Shown here: in pieces, positions 17,443 to 26,901 of the stretch
Position numbering within the stretch: the stretch's first letter is position 1
How the letters are laid out: each line of letters begins with the position of its first letter
Assembly: GCF_005116675.2 (NCBI RefSeq)
Contig: NZ_CP050699.1
Location: 5,279,001-5,343,000 of the forward strand
From: Desulfosediminicola ganghwensis
Lineage (GTDB): Bacteria; Desulfobacterota; Desulfobulbia; Desulfobulbales; Desulfocapsaceae
Length of the DNA: 64,000 bases
Reading direction: 5' to 3'
Made by a program: the position numbers and the translations under genes
Notes under the pieces: generated by a model
Told to the model about the DNA's origin: nothing
Databases searched by the model: none
What the model saw: the letters and a program-made list of their open reading frames with translations, nothing else

Positions 17443-18675
17443 CTATGATTGCGTCCCAGTCTGCTGTTCGAAATGAGTGCCATTTTCAGCCCGGTAGAGG
17501 GTTCTCAGAAAACGGTTTTTCGAAACTACGCCACGATATGAATTTTCTTCGTCAACAACCGGGATTGGCCATAAATGTGAGGCAACTTTAGGTAGGATGT
17601 CCTGCAGATAGTCATTCTCATTTACCGCCTCGGCGCCAGGAATAAATGCGTCCTCAATCTTTTTCGATGTACCTTTATCAAGCAACTCCCGTAAGGAATC
17701 TGTTGACACCACACCGTAAAAACGGCGCTCAGAGTTGAGTACATAGGCAAATTCGCGGTCCTGATTATTGAGCCGCTCAAGGACCGCCCTTGGACTGCCT
17801 TGCGGGGTGTGCCAGATAACTGTAGGCATATTATCCCGGACGATGTCACCTGCTGAAATCACACCGGTTGGATCAACACCACGAAAGAATGCTCGAACAT
17901 AATCATCTGCGGGATTCTGGAGAATATCTTCCGGCGTTCCAACCTGAACCACCCGGCCACCTTCCATGATAGCGATACGGTCACCAATGCGTAACGCCTC
18001 ATCAAGATCATGGGAGATAAAGATGATGGTTCTTTCGTGCCGGTCCTGAAGTTTCAACAGCTCATCCTGCATCTCATTACGAATCAGGGGGTCAAGGGCA
18101 GAAAAAGCTTCATCCATCAGCAGGATATCAGGATCGACCGCCAAACCACGGGCTAATCCAACCCGTTGCTGCATACCGCCACTCAACTCATCCGGGTAGG
18201 CATTGGCATATTCTTCCAGCCCAACCTGCTTCAGGGCATCGAGAGAACGTTCCTCCCGCTTTTCTTTGTCAACACCATCGAGTTCAAGACCAAAGGCAAC
18301 GTTGTCCATTACCGTAAGGTGGGGCATGAGAGCAAAAGACTGGAAGACCATGCCGGTTTTGGCACGTCGAAACTTGACCAGCTCATGCTTGTCCATCTTC
18401 AAAACATCTTCACCATCCACCAACACCTCACCGGCAGTGGGTTCGATGAGCCTGTTCAGCATGCGAACCAATGTGGATTTTCCGGAACCGGAGAGTCCCA
18501 TGACCACAAAAATTTCACCTTGCTCTACAGCGAAACTGGCATCCTGAACTCCAACGGTAAGCCCAGTCTGCTCATAAATTTCTTCCTTGGTTCTGTCTTT
18601 GTTTAACAGCGCCATTCCTTTCTTTGGGTCAGAACCGAATATTTTATATAGACCCCGTACCTCTACCTTGCTCAT
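17443..18675 (-). CDS. proV: Glycine betaine/proline ABC transporter, ATP-binding protein
   Basis: The 410-residue ATPase has Walker [13 protein letters not shown] signature LSGGMQQR and Walker [14 protein letters not shown], plus a C-terminal pair of CBS domains (about 275-400). CBS domains sense ionic strength in OpuA and ProV, switching transport on under osmotic stress. The N-terminal segment [19 protein letters not shown] is the typical family extension. AGGAG lies eight bases upstream of the ATG. It is the first gene of proVWX, with a leader of about 200 bp reaching back to the palindrome at 18887-18902. Confidence 0.96.
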   Translation of the reverse strand: MSKVEVRGLYKIFGSDPKKGMALLNKDRTKEEIYEQTGLTVGVQDASFAVEQGEIFVVMGLSGSGKSTLVRMLNRLIEPTAGEVLVDGEDVLKMDKHELVKFRRAKTGMVFQSFALMPHLTVMDNVAFGLELDGVDKEKREERSLDALKQVGLEEYANAYPDELSGGMQQRVGLARGLAVDPDILLMDEAFSALDPLIRNEMQDELLKLQDRHERTIIFISHDLDEALRIGDRIAIMEGGRVVQVGTPEDILQNPADDYVRAFFRGVDPTGVISAGDIVRDNMPTVIWHTPQGSPRAVLERLNNQDREFAYVLNSERRFYGVVSTDSLRELLDKGTSKKIEDAFIPGAEAVNENDYLQDILPKVASHLWPIPVVDEENSYRGVVSKNRFLRTLYRAENGTHFEQQTGTQS

Positions 18676-19237
18676 ACTTCACACTCCTAGTCCCTGTAAG
18701 AATCTCAGCGGTAACCACAAAACTAACTGCGAACCGCTCAACCTGCTCCATCCAGGTACACTCAGCCTTTCCCCAGACCTCTACAAACTCATAGGCACAA
18801 CTACCAGCACGTTGGGGGAAAGAAGCTTTCTGTACAACTTTTAGTTAATCGCAATATATTTTTATACAAAACTATTTGCCAGAAACTATATTGCGCAATA
18901 TAATTTGTCAACAACTATTTTGCTGGCAAAACATATCATCGGGTGCAAATACCTATTTAAATCCAAACACATACAAGCGCTTTCCTGACGCCATTACCTG
19001 GATTTCCCACTGTATCCTCTGCGCCAATACGAAGCGATTACCAACATTCCGGCAGATGCATATCTGTTACCCTCCCGTCGCATGTCTACCCAAATGCCGA
19101 TGCAAGCTCTCTGATATTTCGTCCCTCATATTGAGTTTCAGTCATAAGATGATAAGATGAAATTGAATTCCCGATGAGTTGACTCAATTCACACCACAAA
19201 TAACAATTCAAAATCCGGTTACCCATACGAATCCCTG
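18676..19237. other. Intergenic region between divergent proV and RND adaptor genes
   Basis: 562 bp with no protein-coding signal. Its left part is the long proV leader. Near 18875-18930 lie a candidate proV promoter, a 16-bp palindrome and a flanking inverted pair TTTGCCAG (18875-18882) / CTGGCAAA (18923-18930). The right part (18960-19237) shows nothing recognisable. Confidence 0.4.
18885..18911 (-). promoter_or_regulatory. Candidate proV promoter with embedded operator palindrome
   Basis: On the minus strand a consensus -35 TTGACA (18906-18911) is followed by the perfect 16-bp palindrome TATATTGCGCAATATA (18902-18887) and a -10-like TATAGT (18890-18885, spacing 15, shorter than ideal). 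The palindrome fills the spacer, so a bound dimeric repressor would block RNA polymerase. It is of the size and A/T-GC-A/T form bound by MarR-type regulators, one of which is encoded beyond proX. Confidence 0.55.
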
Positions 19238-20272
19238 GTGCTGAAAACGATACTTATACCAATTGCTTCAACACTCCTTCTATCGGTTATGGCGACATCA
19301 CTTACCGCACAGGAACAGGTAACTTTGCAACCCCATTACCGAACCATCACCCTGACAGGTTTCACCTACCCCAGAAAGGAGTTGACTATCAGCAGTGAGG
19401 TTAACGGAAAATGTGAGGCTGTATATGCCGATGTCGGTGAGAAAATCCCGGATAATGGGGTATTTGCCAGGATAGATACGACCTTCATCAGACTGGATAT
19501 CGAAGCCAACAAAGTGAATCAGGAACGTGCCGGACGACAACTGGCCCAGGAAGAAAAGACCCTGGCCCGCTTCACAAGCTTACGCAGAAAAGAGTCTGCC
19601 CCGCAGGCGCAACTCGACGAAGCAGAACTTGCTGCAGACCTGAACAAACTTGAAATCAGGAAGTTACAAAATGAAGCACGGCGGCTGGAGGAAAAGCTCG
19701 TCCGTCATACCATCACCGCCCCACCAGGCTGGTTGCTGATAGAACGGTTCATAGAGCCGGGTGAATTAATACAGGAAAGCAAACCGGTAGCCAGGCTCGG
19801 TGACTTCCGCCAGCTTCTGGTTCCGCTGGCTGTAAGTTATGGTGAATTACAGGCTATTGAGGCAGCAAGCCGCCTTCAGGTTGAGCTGCCCGACATTGCC
19901 CTGACTCTGCCGGCCACAATCTACCGTACCTCACCTGTTTTCGATGCCGCCACCAGGAAAATCCACGTCGACTTACTGATCGATGCCACTCGCCATACAC
20001 CTGACCAAAACATTCAGGAATCTTTACGGGGCGGCATGCGCGCCCATTTCAGCTTTAAAAGTTTCGAAGCAAACAACCGTTTCAGCATCCCTGCCACCGC
20101 ACTCATCAACCGCTACGAGGCGCAATGGCTTATGAAGCCCGATGGCAGCACCAGACAGGTCATCCTGCTCGGCACGGAAAACAACGGCCTGACTGCGATC
20201 ATTTCCGGAGAAAACCTGGAAGCCGGCCAGAACTATCTGGCAATCCCTGAAAATGCGGCTGGCTCTCAGTAG
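19238..20272 (+). CDS. RND efflux periplasmic adaptor (HlyD/AcrA-like)
   Basis: The 344-residue adaptor links an inner-membrane RND pump to an outer-membrane channel. It begins with a signal peptide (LIPIASTLLLSVMATSLTA). Next come a split lipoyl/barrel-sandwich domain (VNGKCEAVYADVGEKIPD; TITAPPGWLL), a helical hairpin (about 85-145, rich in Glu/Arg/Gln) and a beta-barrel region. Start is GTG 19238, which keeps the signal peptide intact; no strong ribosome site is visible. The pump gene follows 68 bp later. No TolC-like gene is present, so the outer channel must be elsewhere. Confidence 0.88.
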   Translation: MLKTILIPIASTLLLSVMATSLTAQEQVTLQPHYRTITLTGFTYPRKELTISSEVNGKCEAVYADVGEKIPDNGVFARIDTTFIRLDIEANKVNQERAGRQLAQEEKTLARFTSLRRKESAPQAQLDEAELAADLNKLEIRKLQNEARRLEEKLVRHTITAPPGWLLIERFIEPGELIQESKPVARLGDFRQLLVPLAVSYGELQAIEAASRLQVELPDIALTLPATIYRTSPVFDAATRKIHVDLLIDATRHTPDQNIQESLRGGMRAHFSFKSFEANNRFSIPATALINRYEAQWLMKPDGSTRQVILLGTENNGLTAIISGENLEAGQNYLAIPENAAGSQ

Positions 20273-20340
20273 AGACCAGGTGATTTTCGTTTTTCGCCGT
20301 GAATTAGGCATTTTCCTGCGGTAAAGCCTGTTCGTAAATT

Positions 20341-23300
20341 ATGCAAAACCTTGTCCGATTCACCCTCAGGCAGAAAGTTGTTCTCAATCTGCTCTTTGTG
20401 CTGCTTATTGTTATCGGGGCATTCGTGTTGCTGCGCATGCCTGCCGAGCGTTACCCGAATATCGAATTTGGCAAGATGTACATCAACACGTTCCTCCCTG
20501 GCGCCTCTCCTGAAGATGTAGAAAAACTCATCACCAATGAAATCGAAGAGGCCCTGGAGAATGTCGAGGATCTCGATTACATCCAGTCCGTTTCCTACCG
20601 GGAACGTTCAAACGTGGTGATTAAGTTCGTCGATGACAGCGATTACCAAAGGCGCTTTGACAGCGTGCGACTGGAGGTACTGTCAATACTGGAAGATCTG
20701 CCTGCTTTACCGGAACCTCCTGTTTTCAATTTTCTCGATGTGAACGACTGGTTTCCCACTATAAGCGTCAATATCTCAGGCAAGCACTCAAACACCACCC
20801 TCTCCCTGGTGGCCGAGGAACTGAAAATCCCGCTGGCACAGATCAAAGGAGTAAAGGAAGTCAAGTTGACCGGCGATTTTACCCGTGAATTCCATATACT
20901 GCTGTCGCCAACCAAGATGCGGCGTTTTGGCCTTACTTTCAACGAAGTTGCCAGATCGCTGGAACTGGCCAATATCAATCTTCCTGCCGGTCACGCAAAA
21001 ACCGAATATGGTGAATTTATCGTGCGGGTCGATGAACAATTCAGGACACGTGACGATATCTTCACCGCCATTATCCGAACCGACAGTGACGGCTCCTTTA
21101 TTCGCATTGGTGATGTCGCCGACCAAGGCTACTTCAGCTACCGCGATCCCTTCATCGTCGCCTCGGTTAACGGTGTCGAGTGTGTTACCCTGCAGATCAT
21201 CAAGGAAGACCGCGGCAATGCCCTGTTTATAGCGCGCGATGTTCGTGATATTGTCAAAAAGCTTAATACGACCTATGGGGCAGAAAAGATAATCCTCACG
21301 GTCACGCAGGATTCCAGTAGTAAAATCAAGGATTCAATCAGGGTACTTGGAGTAAACCTGCTGCTTGGTGTGGCACTGGTGTTTCTTATCATCTGGCAGT
21401 TTATGGGGATGCGCAACGGAATACTCACCACCATTGGCATCCCCTTTGCTTTCGTCGTTACCATGGTGTTCATGTACCTCACAGGCAACTCAATCAACGA
21501 GGTATCGCTCTTCGCCTTTGTGCTGGTCTCCGGCATCATTGTCGACGACGCCATTGTCGTGGTGGAAAATATCTACCGGCATGTGCAGCTCGGTAAAGAC
21601 GTGGTTGAGGCCATCACCATCGGCACTTCCGAGGTTTTTCTCCCGGTAGTGTCCGCCACCCTCACCACTGGTGTCGCCTTTTTGCCAATGTTGATCATGA
21701 CCGGCATGGTTGGCGATTTTTTCGCCATCATCCCGAAAACTATCGTCTTTGCCTTGATTGCCTCACTGCTGGAATGCCTGTTCATTCTCCCCTGTCATTA
21801 CCTCGATTTTGGACCGCGAAAGGCGCAAAGCTCAAAAAAACCTACGAAATCAGTGACAGAACTGGCCGGTTATCTCGAGAGTGTGCGTGAGGGCCGGACC
21901 ATGACCGTCATCCGCAGATTCTTCAACTGGCTGATTGAACTGGTTTTACGTCTTCCCTATATCTCGATTACCCTGCTGGCACTTATTTTTGCTGCCGCGC
22001 TTGCCATTTTCCACAGTTCCATGACAGGTGCCACCAACATGATACGAATTCAGTTCTTCCCTGATAATTACGCCCTCTACTATGTCGAGGTAACCGCGCC
22101 CTCCGGGACACCAATTGGCGAAACGGATGAGTTATTGAAAGAGCTGGCCAAAGCGGTAATGGCTGAAGGAGAGGAAATGCACGAGTCGGCTCTGGGTTTT
22201 GCAGGCTTTATCATCAATGAAGACTATTCACCGAGGTATGGAAACAACCTTGGACACCTCGCAGTAACCCTGCCCGACTCCAATAAGCGGCGCTTTGCTG
22301 ATTATCCCGAAAATGACGTGGTGCTCCATCTTGATTATATGCGGGAAAAGTTGGCCGGAATAGTGCCTCTTAATACAACTCTTTCCATCAGGCCTGAAAA
22401 AGATGGGCCGCCAGCCGGCAAAGACGTCAATATCAGGGTGCTGGGGACAGACGGAGAAAATGTAGCAACACTCGCAGCCCACCTGCTCGATTTTCTTAAA
22501 AACCATAATGATTTTGAGCCATGGCTCCTGGATCTGCAAAACGACCAGGGCGCCAGTGGCCGCGTATTTACCATACGCGTGAACAGAGAACGGGTAGCCG
22601 AGTGGGGGCTGCAGATTGCCGAAGTTGCAAGACTGGCAGCCTCGGTACTGAATGGCCGCATCGTTGGCGAGATGAAACTGGCCGAGGAAATCATCGACAT
22701 CAAGTTAAAAATGGCATTAGGCACCGAGACCAGCCAGATGACGCAGGCTCTGGAGGCATCAATCATAGACCTGCCGGGAGGCACAATTCGATTAAGCGAT
22801 CTGGCCACACCCGTCTATTCCCTGGAACCTGGTTATCTGAACAGGTTCCAGGCACAACGAGCAATAACCCTGACTGCCAACATCAAACCCGGCGCACCGA
22901 TCTCCGCCGCCATGATCGTAAACAAGGTGCAGGACTATTATCTGCAGATCAGGGAGAACTATCCCGGAGCCAGCCTCAACTTCTCCGGTGAACATGAATC
23001 AACCCGGGAATCATTTATCTCACTGACCTACGCTTTCGGTATAGCCATCCTGCTAATTTACCTAATACTTTCGGCCCAGTTCCATTCCTACCTGCAGCCG
23101 CTGATCATTGTCTCGGCTGTGGTATTTGCTCTGATCGGAGTTATCTACGGCACCCTTTTTTCCCGTACCCTCTTTACAGTAAACAGCTTTGTGGCAGTGG
23201 TCGGGGTCACCGGGGTGGTGGTCAACGATTCACTGGTGCTGGTCGAATTTTTAAACAGTTGCTACCGGAGAGGACAGAACAGACACGAGGCATTGATGCT

Positions 23301-23562
23301 GGCCACCAATATCCGGCTGCGCCCAATCCTGCTGACAACCCTCACAACCACGCTGGGCTTGTTGCCAATGGCCCTTGGCATCCCGGAATATTCAATCATC
23401 TGGGGCAGCATGGCCATGACCTTTGTCACCGGCCTTTGTACCGCCACTTTCCTGACCATCATTATCGTGCCGGTACTCTGGGACATCCTGGTACAGCTCG
23501 AAAAAACTCCAGGTCATATGCCACCCTTGAGTTCAACAAGCAGCCCGGATACCAGCAGGTAA
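20341..23562 (+). CDS. RND-family efflux pump (AcrB/MdtC-like)
   Basis: The 1073-residue inner-membrane proton-driven exporter has the full twelve-helix RND architecture with two large periplasmic loops. It begins RFTLRQKVVLNLLFVLLIVI, and the paired aspartates of the proton relay are visible in TM4 as GIIVDDAIVVVEN. The second half carries VGVTGVVVNDSLVLVEF. Substrate is unknown; the sequence has no heavy-metal (CusA) signature that was noticed. It is paired with the adaptor upstream. Its last 49 bases overlap, tail to tail, the gene on the other strand. Confidence 0.95.
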   Translation: MQNLVRFTLRQKVVLNLLFVLLIVIGAFVLLRMPAERYPNIEFGKMYINTFLPGASPEDVEKLITNEIEEALENVEDLDYIQSVSYRERSNVVIKFVDDSDYQRRFDSVRLEVLSILEDLPALPEPPVFNFLDVNDWFPTISVNISGKHSNTTLSLVAEELKIPLAQIKGVKEVKLTGDFTREFHILLSPTKMRRFGLTFNEVARSLELANINLPAGHAKTEYGEFIVRVDEQFRTRDDIFTAIIRTDSDGSFIRIGDVADQGYFSYRDPFIVASVNGVECVTLQIIKEDRGNALFIARDVRDIVKKLNTTYGAEKIILTVTQDSSSKIKDSIRVLGVNLLLGVALVFLIIWQFMGMRNGILTTIGIPFAFVVTMVFMYLTGNSINEVSLFAFVLVSGIIVDDAIVVVENIYRHVQLGKDVVEAITIGTSEVFLPVVSATLTTGVAFLPMLIMTGMVGDFFAIIPKTIVFALIASLLECLFILPCHYLDFGPRKAQSSKKPTKSVTELAGYLESVREGRTMTVIRRFFNWLIELVLRLPYISITLLALIFAAALAIFHSSMTGATNMIRIQFFPDNYALYYVEVTAPSGTPIGETDELLKELAKAVMAEGEEMHESALGFAGFIINEDYSPRYGNNLGHLAVTLPDSNKRRFADYPENDVVLHLDYMREKLAGIVPLNTTLSIRPEKDGPPAGKDVNIRVLGTDGENVATLAAHLLDFLKNHNDFEPWLLDLQNDQGASGRVFTIRVNRERVAEWGLQIAEVARLAASVLNGRIVGEMKLAEEIIDIKLKMALGTETSQMTQALEASIIDLPGGTIRLSDLATPVYSLEPGYLNRFQAQRAITLTANIKPGAPISAAMIVNKVQDYYLQIRENYPGASLNFSGEHESTRESFISLTYAFGIAILLIYLILSAQFHSYLQPLIIVSAVVFALIGVIYGTLFSRTLFTVNSFVAVVGVTGVVVNDSLVLVEFLNSCYRRGQNRHEALMLATNIRLRPILLTTLTTTLGLLPMALGIPEYSIIWGSMAMTFVTGLCTATFLTIIIVPVLWDILVQLEKTPGHMPPLSSTSSPDTSR

Positions 23563-23999
23563 ACCTGCTGGTAAATGACAGGATCACTACTGGCTCGCGG
23601 CCCGGCCACATTGAGTGTTTTTATCGAATTTTCAATAAGCCAGGCGACAAGAAGCAACAGCGCTTCCGACCCGTTTACCTGTTCAAGGTCAAGATGCAGG
23701 CAGGGACTGCCCATTTTTTTTGCTTCCACCAGAGTCAGCAGTGAACCTCCGGTCAGCCCGCCATGGGAGACAATCAGCGTGCCATCGGAATCGATCACGT
23801 TCTGCCTGGTGCGTTTTCGATAATCCGAGCTGGTCATCTCCTGAAGTGCGTACTTTTCAGGCAAGGGTCCGTCTTCAGTTTTTCTGCCTTTCGGTAGCCA
23901 ACCTCCATGGGCAAAGCCATGCTCAATAGCAGCATCCAGGGCGGCGCGGTCTGCTCCAGTCTGTCCACCTGACACAATTTTCTTCAGGATAGGTTTCAT
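23514..23999 (-). CDS. Putative molybdenum-cofactor carrier-like protein (YpsA/LOG-like Rossmann fold)
   Basis: The 161-residue protein resembles the family annotated as putative molybdenum carrier: KIVSGGQTGADRAALDAA at the start, HGGWLPKGRKTEDG, and DGTLIVSHGGLTGGSLLT in the middle. These belong to the SLOG/DprA-like Rossmann superfamily that binds nucleotides or cofactors. Biochemical proof for this family is thin, so the name should be read as a family label. It overlaps the end of the RND pump gene by 49 bp on the opposite strand; both frames look intact, so the overlap is probably real. Confidence 0.85.
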   Translation of the reverse strand: MKPILKKIVSGGQTGADRAALDAAIEHGFAHGGWLPKGRKTEDGPLPEKYALQEMTSSDYRKRTRQNVIDSDGTLIVSHGGLTGGSLLTLVEAKKMGSPCLHLDLEQVNGSEALLLLVAWLIENSIKTLNVAGPRASSDPVIYQQVYLLVSGLLVELKGGI

Positions 24000-24177
24000 T
24001 GATGGCTATTGCTCCCGGAAGACGAATTTGAATTTTACTCTGCCATGCGGTATAAAAAATAGTGATTTCCCAGCGCCATACACTACAATTTCACAGGGCG
24101 GGACATTGGTGCTCACAACAGGAAAGCCCCCGAATTATCTGTTTCTTCAGCTTTTTTTATACTACAGCGGTGAACCG

Positions 24178-24942
24178 ATGAAAACGATTATTACCGGCCA
24201 AAACGAGGAGCATATAGCCGAGGCTGTACAGCTCTTCACCTCTTCACGTAACGCCATAGCACTCACCGGCGCCGGCATCTCTGTCGGCAGCGGCATTCCC
24301 GACTTTCGCAGTGAAGGCGGCCTTTGGTCCATCTACTCACCGGATGAATATGCAACGCTCGATGTCTTCCTGAACAATGCCGAAAAGGCGTGGGAACTGT
24401 ATCGGGATCTGGGCCGTGTCATCATCGGCAAGAAGCCCAATGCTGCCCACGAAGCCCTGGCTGAATTTGAGCAAAAAAGGATCCTCAACGGAATAATAAC
24501 TCAGAATATCGACAACCTGCACCAAGTTGCCGGCAACCAATACGTCTTTGAAATTCACGGTGACCACCAGCATCTCCACTGCATCAACTGCGGCTATATC
24601 GAGCCGGTTGAAGATCATCATTTCACGATGAAGGAAGTGCCACACTGCCAGGAATGCCAATCACCCCTCAAGCCAAATATCGTTTTGTTTGGAGAACCTG
24701 TCAGAAAGTTGGACGAAATCCACATGGTTGTTCAGCACTGTGATCTGCTGTTGGTCATCGGTACCTCCGCCCAGGTCTATCCGGCTGCAGGACTGCCCTC
24801 TATGGTTAAGGCAAATGGTGGAGCGATTTTCGAGTTCAATATGGAGCCTGCCCTGGGCCGAGGCATTACTGACTATTTTTTTGAAGGTGACCTCGGCAGC
24901 TCATTGCCCGAGTTCAGCAATGCGGTACGGAAAACTCTATAG
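24178..24942 (+). CDS. Sir2-family NAD-dependent protein deacylase
   Basis: The 254-residue sirtuin removes acyl groups from lysines using NAD+. Motifs visible are the NAD-binding GAGISVGSGIPDFR near residue 30, TQNIDNLH near 105, the catalytic His in EIHGDHQHLHC, and a zinc site of two Cys pairs (CINC and CQEC). The bacterial CobB-type Tyr/Arg pair for succinyl or malonyl groups was not clearly identified, so acyl preference is open. ATG 24178 is preferred; an earlier start at 24028 would add 50 residues not typical of the family. Confidence 0.93.
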   Translation: MKTIITGQNEEHIAEAVQLFTSSRNAIALTGAGISVGSGIPDFRSEGGLWSIYSPDEYATLDVFLNNAEKAWELYRDLGRVIIGKKPNAAHEALAEFEQKRILNGIITQNIDNLHQVAGNQYVFEIHGDHQHLHCINCGYIEPVEDHHFTMKEVPHCQECQSPLKPNIVLFGEPVRKLDEIHMVVQHCDLLLVIGTSAQVYPAAGLPSMVKANGGAIFEFNMEPALGRGITDYFFEGDLGSSLPEFSNAVRKTL

Positions 24943-25031
24943 CCAGGCGTTGATGATGATGCATAGGCAGCTAACCTCAGCAGCTCACCTGCACTAAAAC
25001 CACCGTCCTCAAAATCGCCGTCCGTCAGGTA

Positions 25032-25145
25032 TTATCCATCTATCACACAGGCTGTTGCTGTTTGTATTCCGGACAGGAGCTGTCTGACCAGCCGGTCATC
25101 ATTTGCCTCATCACCCCGGAATCGGGTACGCTTCGGCCTGCCCAT
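25032..25145 (-). pseudogene. Possible remnant of an ASCH-domain gene (37 codons)
   Basis: On the minus strand an ATG at 25145 opens a 37-codon frame, beginning MGRPKRTRFRGDE and containing DDRLVRQLLSGIQTATA. This resembles the N-terminal LV..G.KTATA motif of ASCH-domain proteins. It stops at TAA 25032-25034, far short of a full ASCH domain (about 110-150 residues). In-frame sequence continues past the stop in protein-like fashion, so a nonsense mutation is possible. It may equally be a chance frame. Short, unverified call. Confidence 0.25.
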
Positions 25146-25162
25146 GTTTTTCCGTCTCTTTC

Positions 25163-25354
25163 TCAGTCTTTCTTTGCGTTATGCCTGCTGTCCAGATAGA
25201 CACCAGCAACCATTGCGCACCCCAGCCCAACACTTACAGCTGCAACCATTGCAGTGGTAGGAAGCAGGGTTAATGGCCATATTGTGCACGCTGCATAGGT
25301 GACACTACCTAGAAAAACTGCTGAAAGAAGTATATAAAAAAGTCGTAAGATCAT
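25163..25354 (-). CDS. Small hydrophobic protein, two predicted TM helices
   Basis: The 63-residue product starts at ATG 25354, with helices at about 3-22 (LRLFYILLSAVFLGSVTYAA) and 29-51, and a short charged tail (DSRHNAKKD). No family was recognised. The frame extends further upstream to 25432 but that part looks unlike a membrane protein. It lies just upstream of the possible ASCH remnant. It may be a real small membrane protein or a chance frame. Confidence 0.4.
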   Translation of the reverse strand: MILRLFYILLSAVFLGSVTYAACTIWPLTLLPTTAMVAAVSVGLGCAMVAGVYLDSRHNAKKD

Positions 25355-25848
25355 GTCTCGTAATAAAGGGCAAAAATCCGAATAGTGCGGCTGCTTGACC
25401 AGCCCATAAAAACAGCGGACAACATACAGCACTTCGACCTGTTAACGCAATCCATATCAGGTCCCGCCCCCCACAATCCCCTGCAAGTATTTGAGACCGA
25501 AGAGTATGTGCTCAACAGACACCCAGGGATAAAAATAGAGTCAGTAGTTGCCGCGCTGTCTGGGACAAAAAGGCATCACCAAAATAACAATAATTTTTAA
25601 CGGAGACTACCATCTCCTTCTCATATCAATTTAAAATCATATTATTTTTGGTCATAAGCCGGGGCTGCCGCTGCCAATTTCTGTCATCTTCCTTTTAGCA
25701 CTTTCTACAGAGGCTAAAATTCCTTATTATGAAAGAACAGCCCCGATCGCAGCTTCGAGGTCACGGGCATAATTGATTTTTCAAGCAGAGAATTTTAATC
25801 AGGTGCAACAACGGCGCCGGAAGCAACGCTCTAACGCAGGAGGTGTCC
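25355..25848. other. Intergenic region before slyX
   Basis: About 490 bp with no recognised gene or RNA. The right end carries the slyX ribosome site CAGGAGG at 25837-25843. No tRNA, terminator or repeat was found. Confidence 0.4.
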
Positions 25849-26055
25849 ATGTCTAATGAAATTGAAAACAGGGTTCGTATTCTTGAAGAAAAACATGAAT
25901 ATCAGGATCGCACCGTTGAAGAGTTAAACCAGGTTGTAATCGACCAACAGGCACAACTGACTGAATTTAAGCTGGAGTTGGCCAAACTACGTGAGGATGT
26001 GATGTCGGCCAATATCGATACCGAAGACATCAGTGATGTGCCACCACACTATTAA
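25849..26055 (+). CDS. slyX: SlyX family protein
   Basis: The 68-residue coiled-coil protein reads as a single long helix (RVRILEEKHEYQDRTVEELN, then a Gln/Leu-rich stretch) and ends in the conserved DVPPHY of SlyX. In E. coli slyX lies beside slyD; its function is unknown. Here slyD-like is about 21 kb away. ATG 25849 has CAGGAGG five bases upstream. A strong terminator follows 50 bp after the stop, so it is monocistronic. Confidence 0.93.
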   Translation: MSNEIENRVRILEEKHEYQDRTVEELNQVVIDQQAQLTEFKLELAKLREDVMSANIDTEDISDVPPHY

Positions 26056-26104
26056 TTGAGGAGGTGGGTTTATTTTTCGGCAAGTGGTTGATAACAGGAA
26101 GCGA

Positions 26105-26145
26105 CACAGGGCGACTGGAGTAATCCTGCCGCCCTGTGCTTTTTT
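26105..26145 (+). terminator. Rho-independent terminator after slyX
   Basis: CACAGGGCG (26105-26113) and CGCCCTGTG (26130-26138) form a perfect 9-bp stem followed by CTTTTTT. It also touches the stop of the convergent nitroreductase gene. Confidence 0.9.
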
Positions 26146-26681
26146 CAGGCATCTTTCAAGCCGAATTTCTCAAAATGAACCCGGTCATAGAGCAGAGAAT
26201 CTTTCGGATGCCCCGGCTTCTCCTCCCGGCCATAGCCAATAGCAACTATCGCCTCGACTTTCATGCCGTCCGGCAGACTCAGCAGCTCTGCAACCTGATC
26301 GGTGGCCATCCTGCCATCTTCAAAACCGCGCAGCCTGATCTGCACCCAACAGCTGCCCAGGCCCATATCTGTAGCGGCCAGATGGAGCAAAAGAGATGCG
26401 ATGGAGGAATCTTCTACCCAGACATCACATTTTTCGGGATCTGCACAAACCACGATAGCGAGTGGTGCATTCTTCATAAAGCTGGCGCCGTGTGGTTTAA
26501 CCTTCGACAGTGCTTCTATCATCTCTTTATCCTGAACCACTACAAACTCCCATGGGTTCAGACTGCGGGAAGAAGGTGAACGCAACATCGATTCGATCAG
26601 ATAATCGATTTTCTCCTGTTCCACCGGCCTATTCTCAAATTGGCGGATTGATCTTCTTTTCTGCAATAACTCTAAAAGCAT
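26145..26681 (-). CDS. Nitroreductase family flavoprotein
   Basis: The 178-residue FMN-dependent oxidoreductase begins with the phosphate-binding RRSIRQFENRPVEQE. SMLRSPSSRSLNPWEFVVV follows (substrate/FMN region), and GLGSCWVQIR and AIVAIGYG lie in the C-terminal half. Members reduce nitro groups, quinones or flavins with NAD(P)H; short anaerobe proteins like this are often of unknown substrate. AGGAG lies six bases before the ATG. Convergent with slyX. Confidence 0.92.
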   Translation of the reverse strand: MLLELLQKRRSIRQFENRPVEQEKIDYLIESMLRSPSSRSLNPWEFVVVQDKEMIEALSKVKPHGASFMKNAPLAIVVCADPEKCDVWVEDSSIASLLLHLAATDMGLGSCWVQIRLRGFEDGRMATDQVAELLSLPDGMKVEAIVAIGYGREEKPGHPKDSLLYDRVHFEKFGLKDA

Positions 26682-26741
26682 AACTTTCTCCTGTTACTGA
26701 ATCTGAATTCTTCGGTCACCAATCCGGATTACGCGCATAAT

Positions 26742-26785
26742 CTGTCGGATACATCTTTTTTAACAAAAAAATCCGTTTCCGACAG
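26742..26785. repeat. Inverted repeat upstream of the YitT gene
   Basis: CTGTCGGA (26742-26749) and TCCGACAG (26778-26785) are perfect 8-bp inverted copies flanking an A/T-rich loop, in the divergent promoter region between nitroreductase and YitT genes. The CTGTCGG core equals the inner part of the terminal repeat of the element at 270-418, though the rest does not match. It could be an operator. Confidence 0.4.
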
Positions 26786-26901
26786 AAATCAATTGACCTC
26801 TGGTCCGAAAAGATTTAAAGAAGCGGTCTTTTGTTTTGCAACTGCCTTAAAAGCACGAAAAAACCAGTATGTAAATACAACCATCACGTTTAGGTAATAC
26901 C

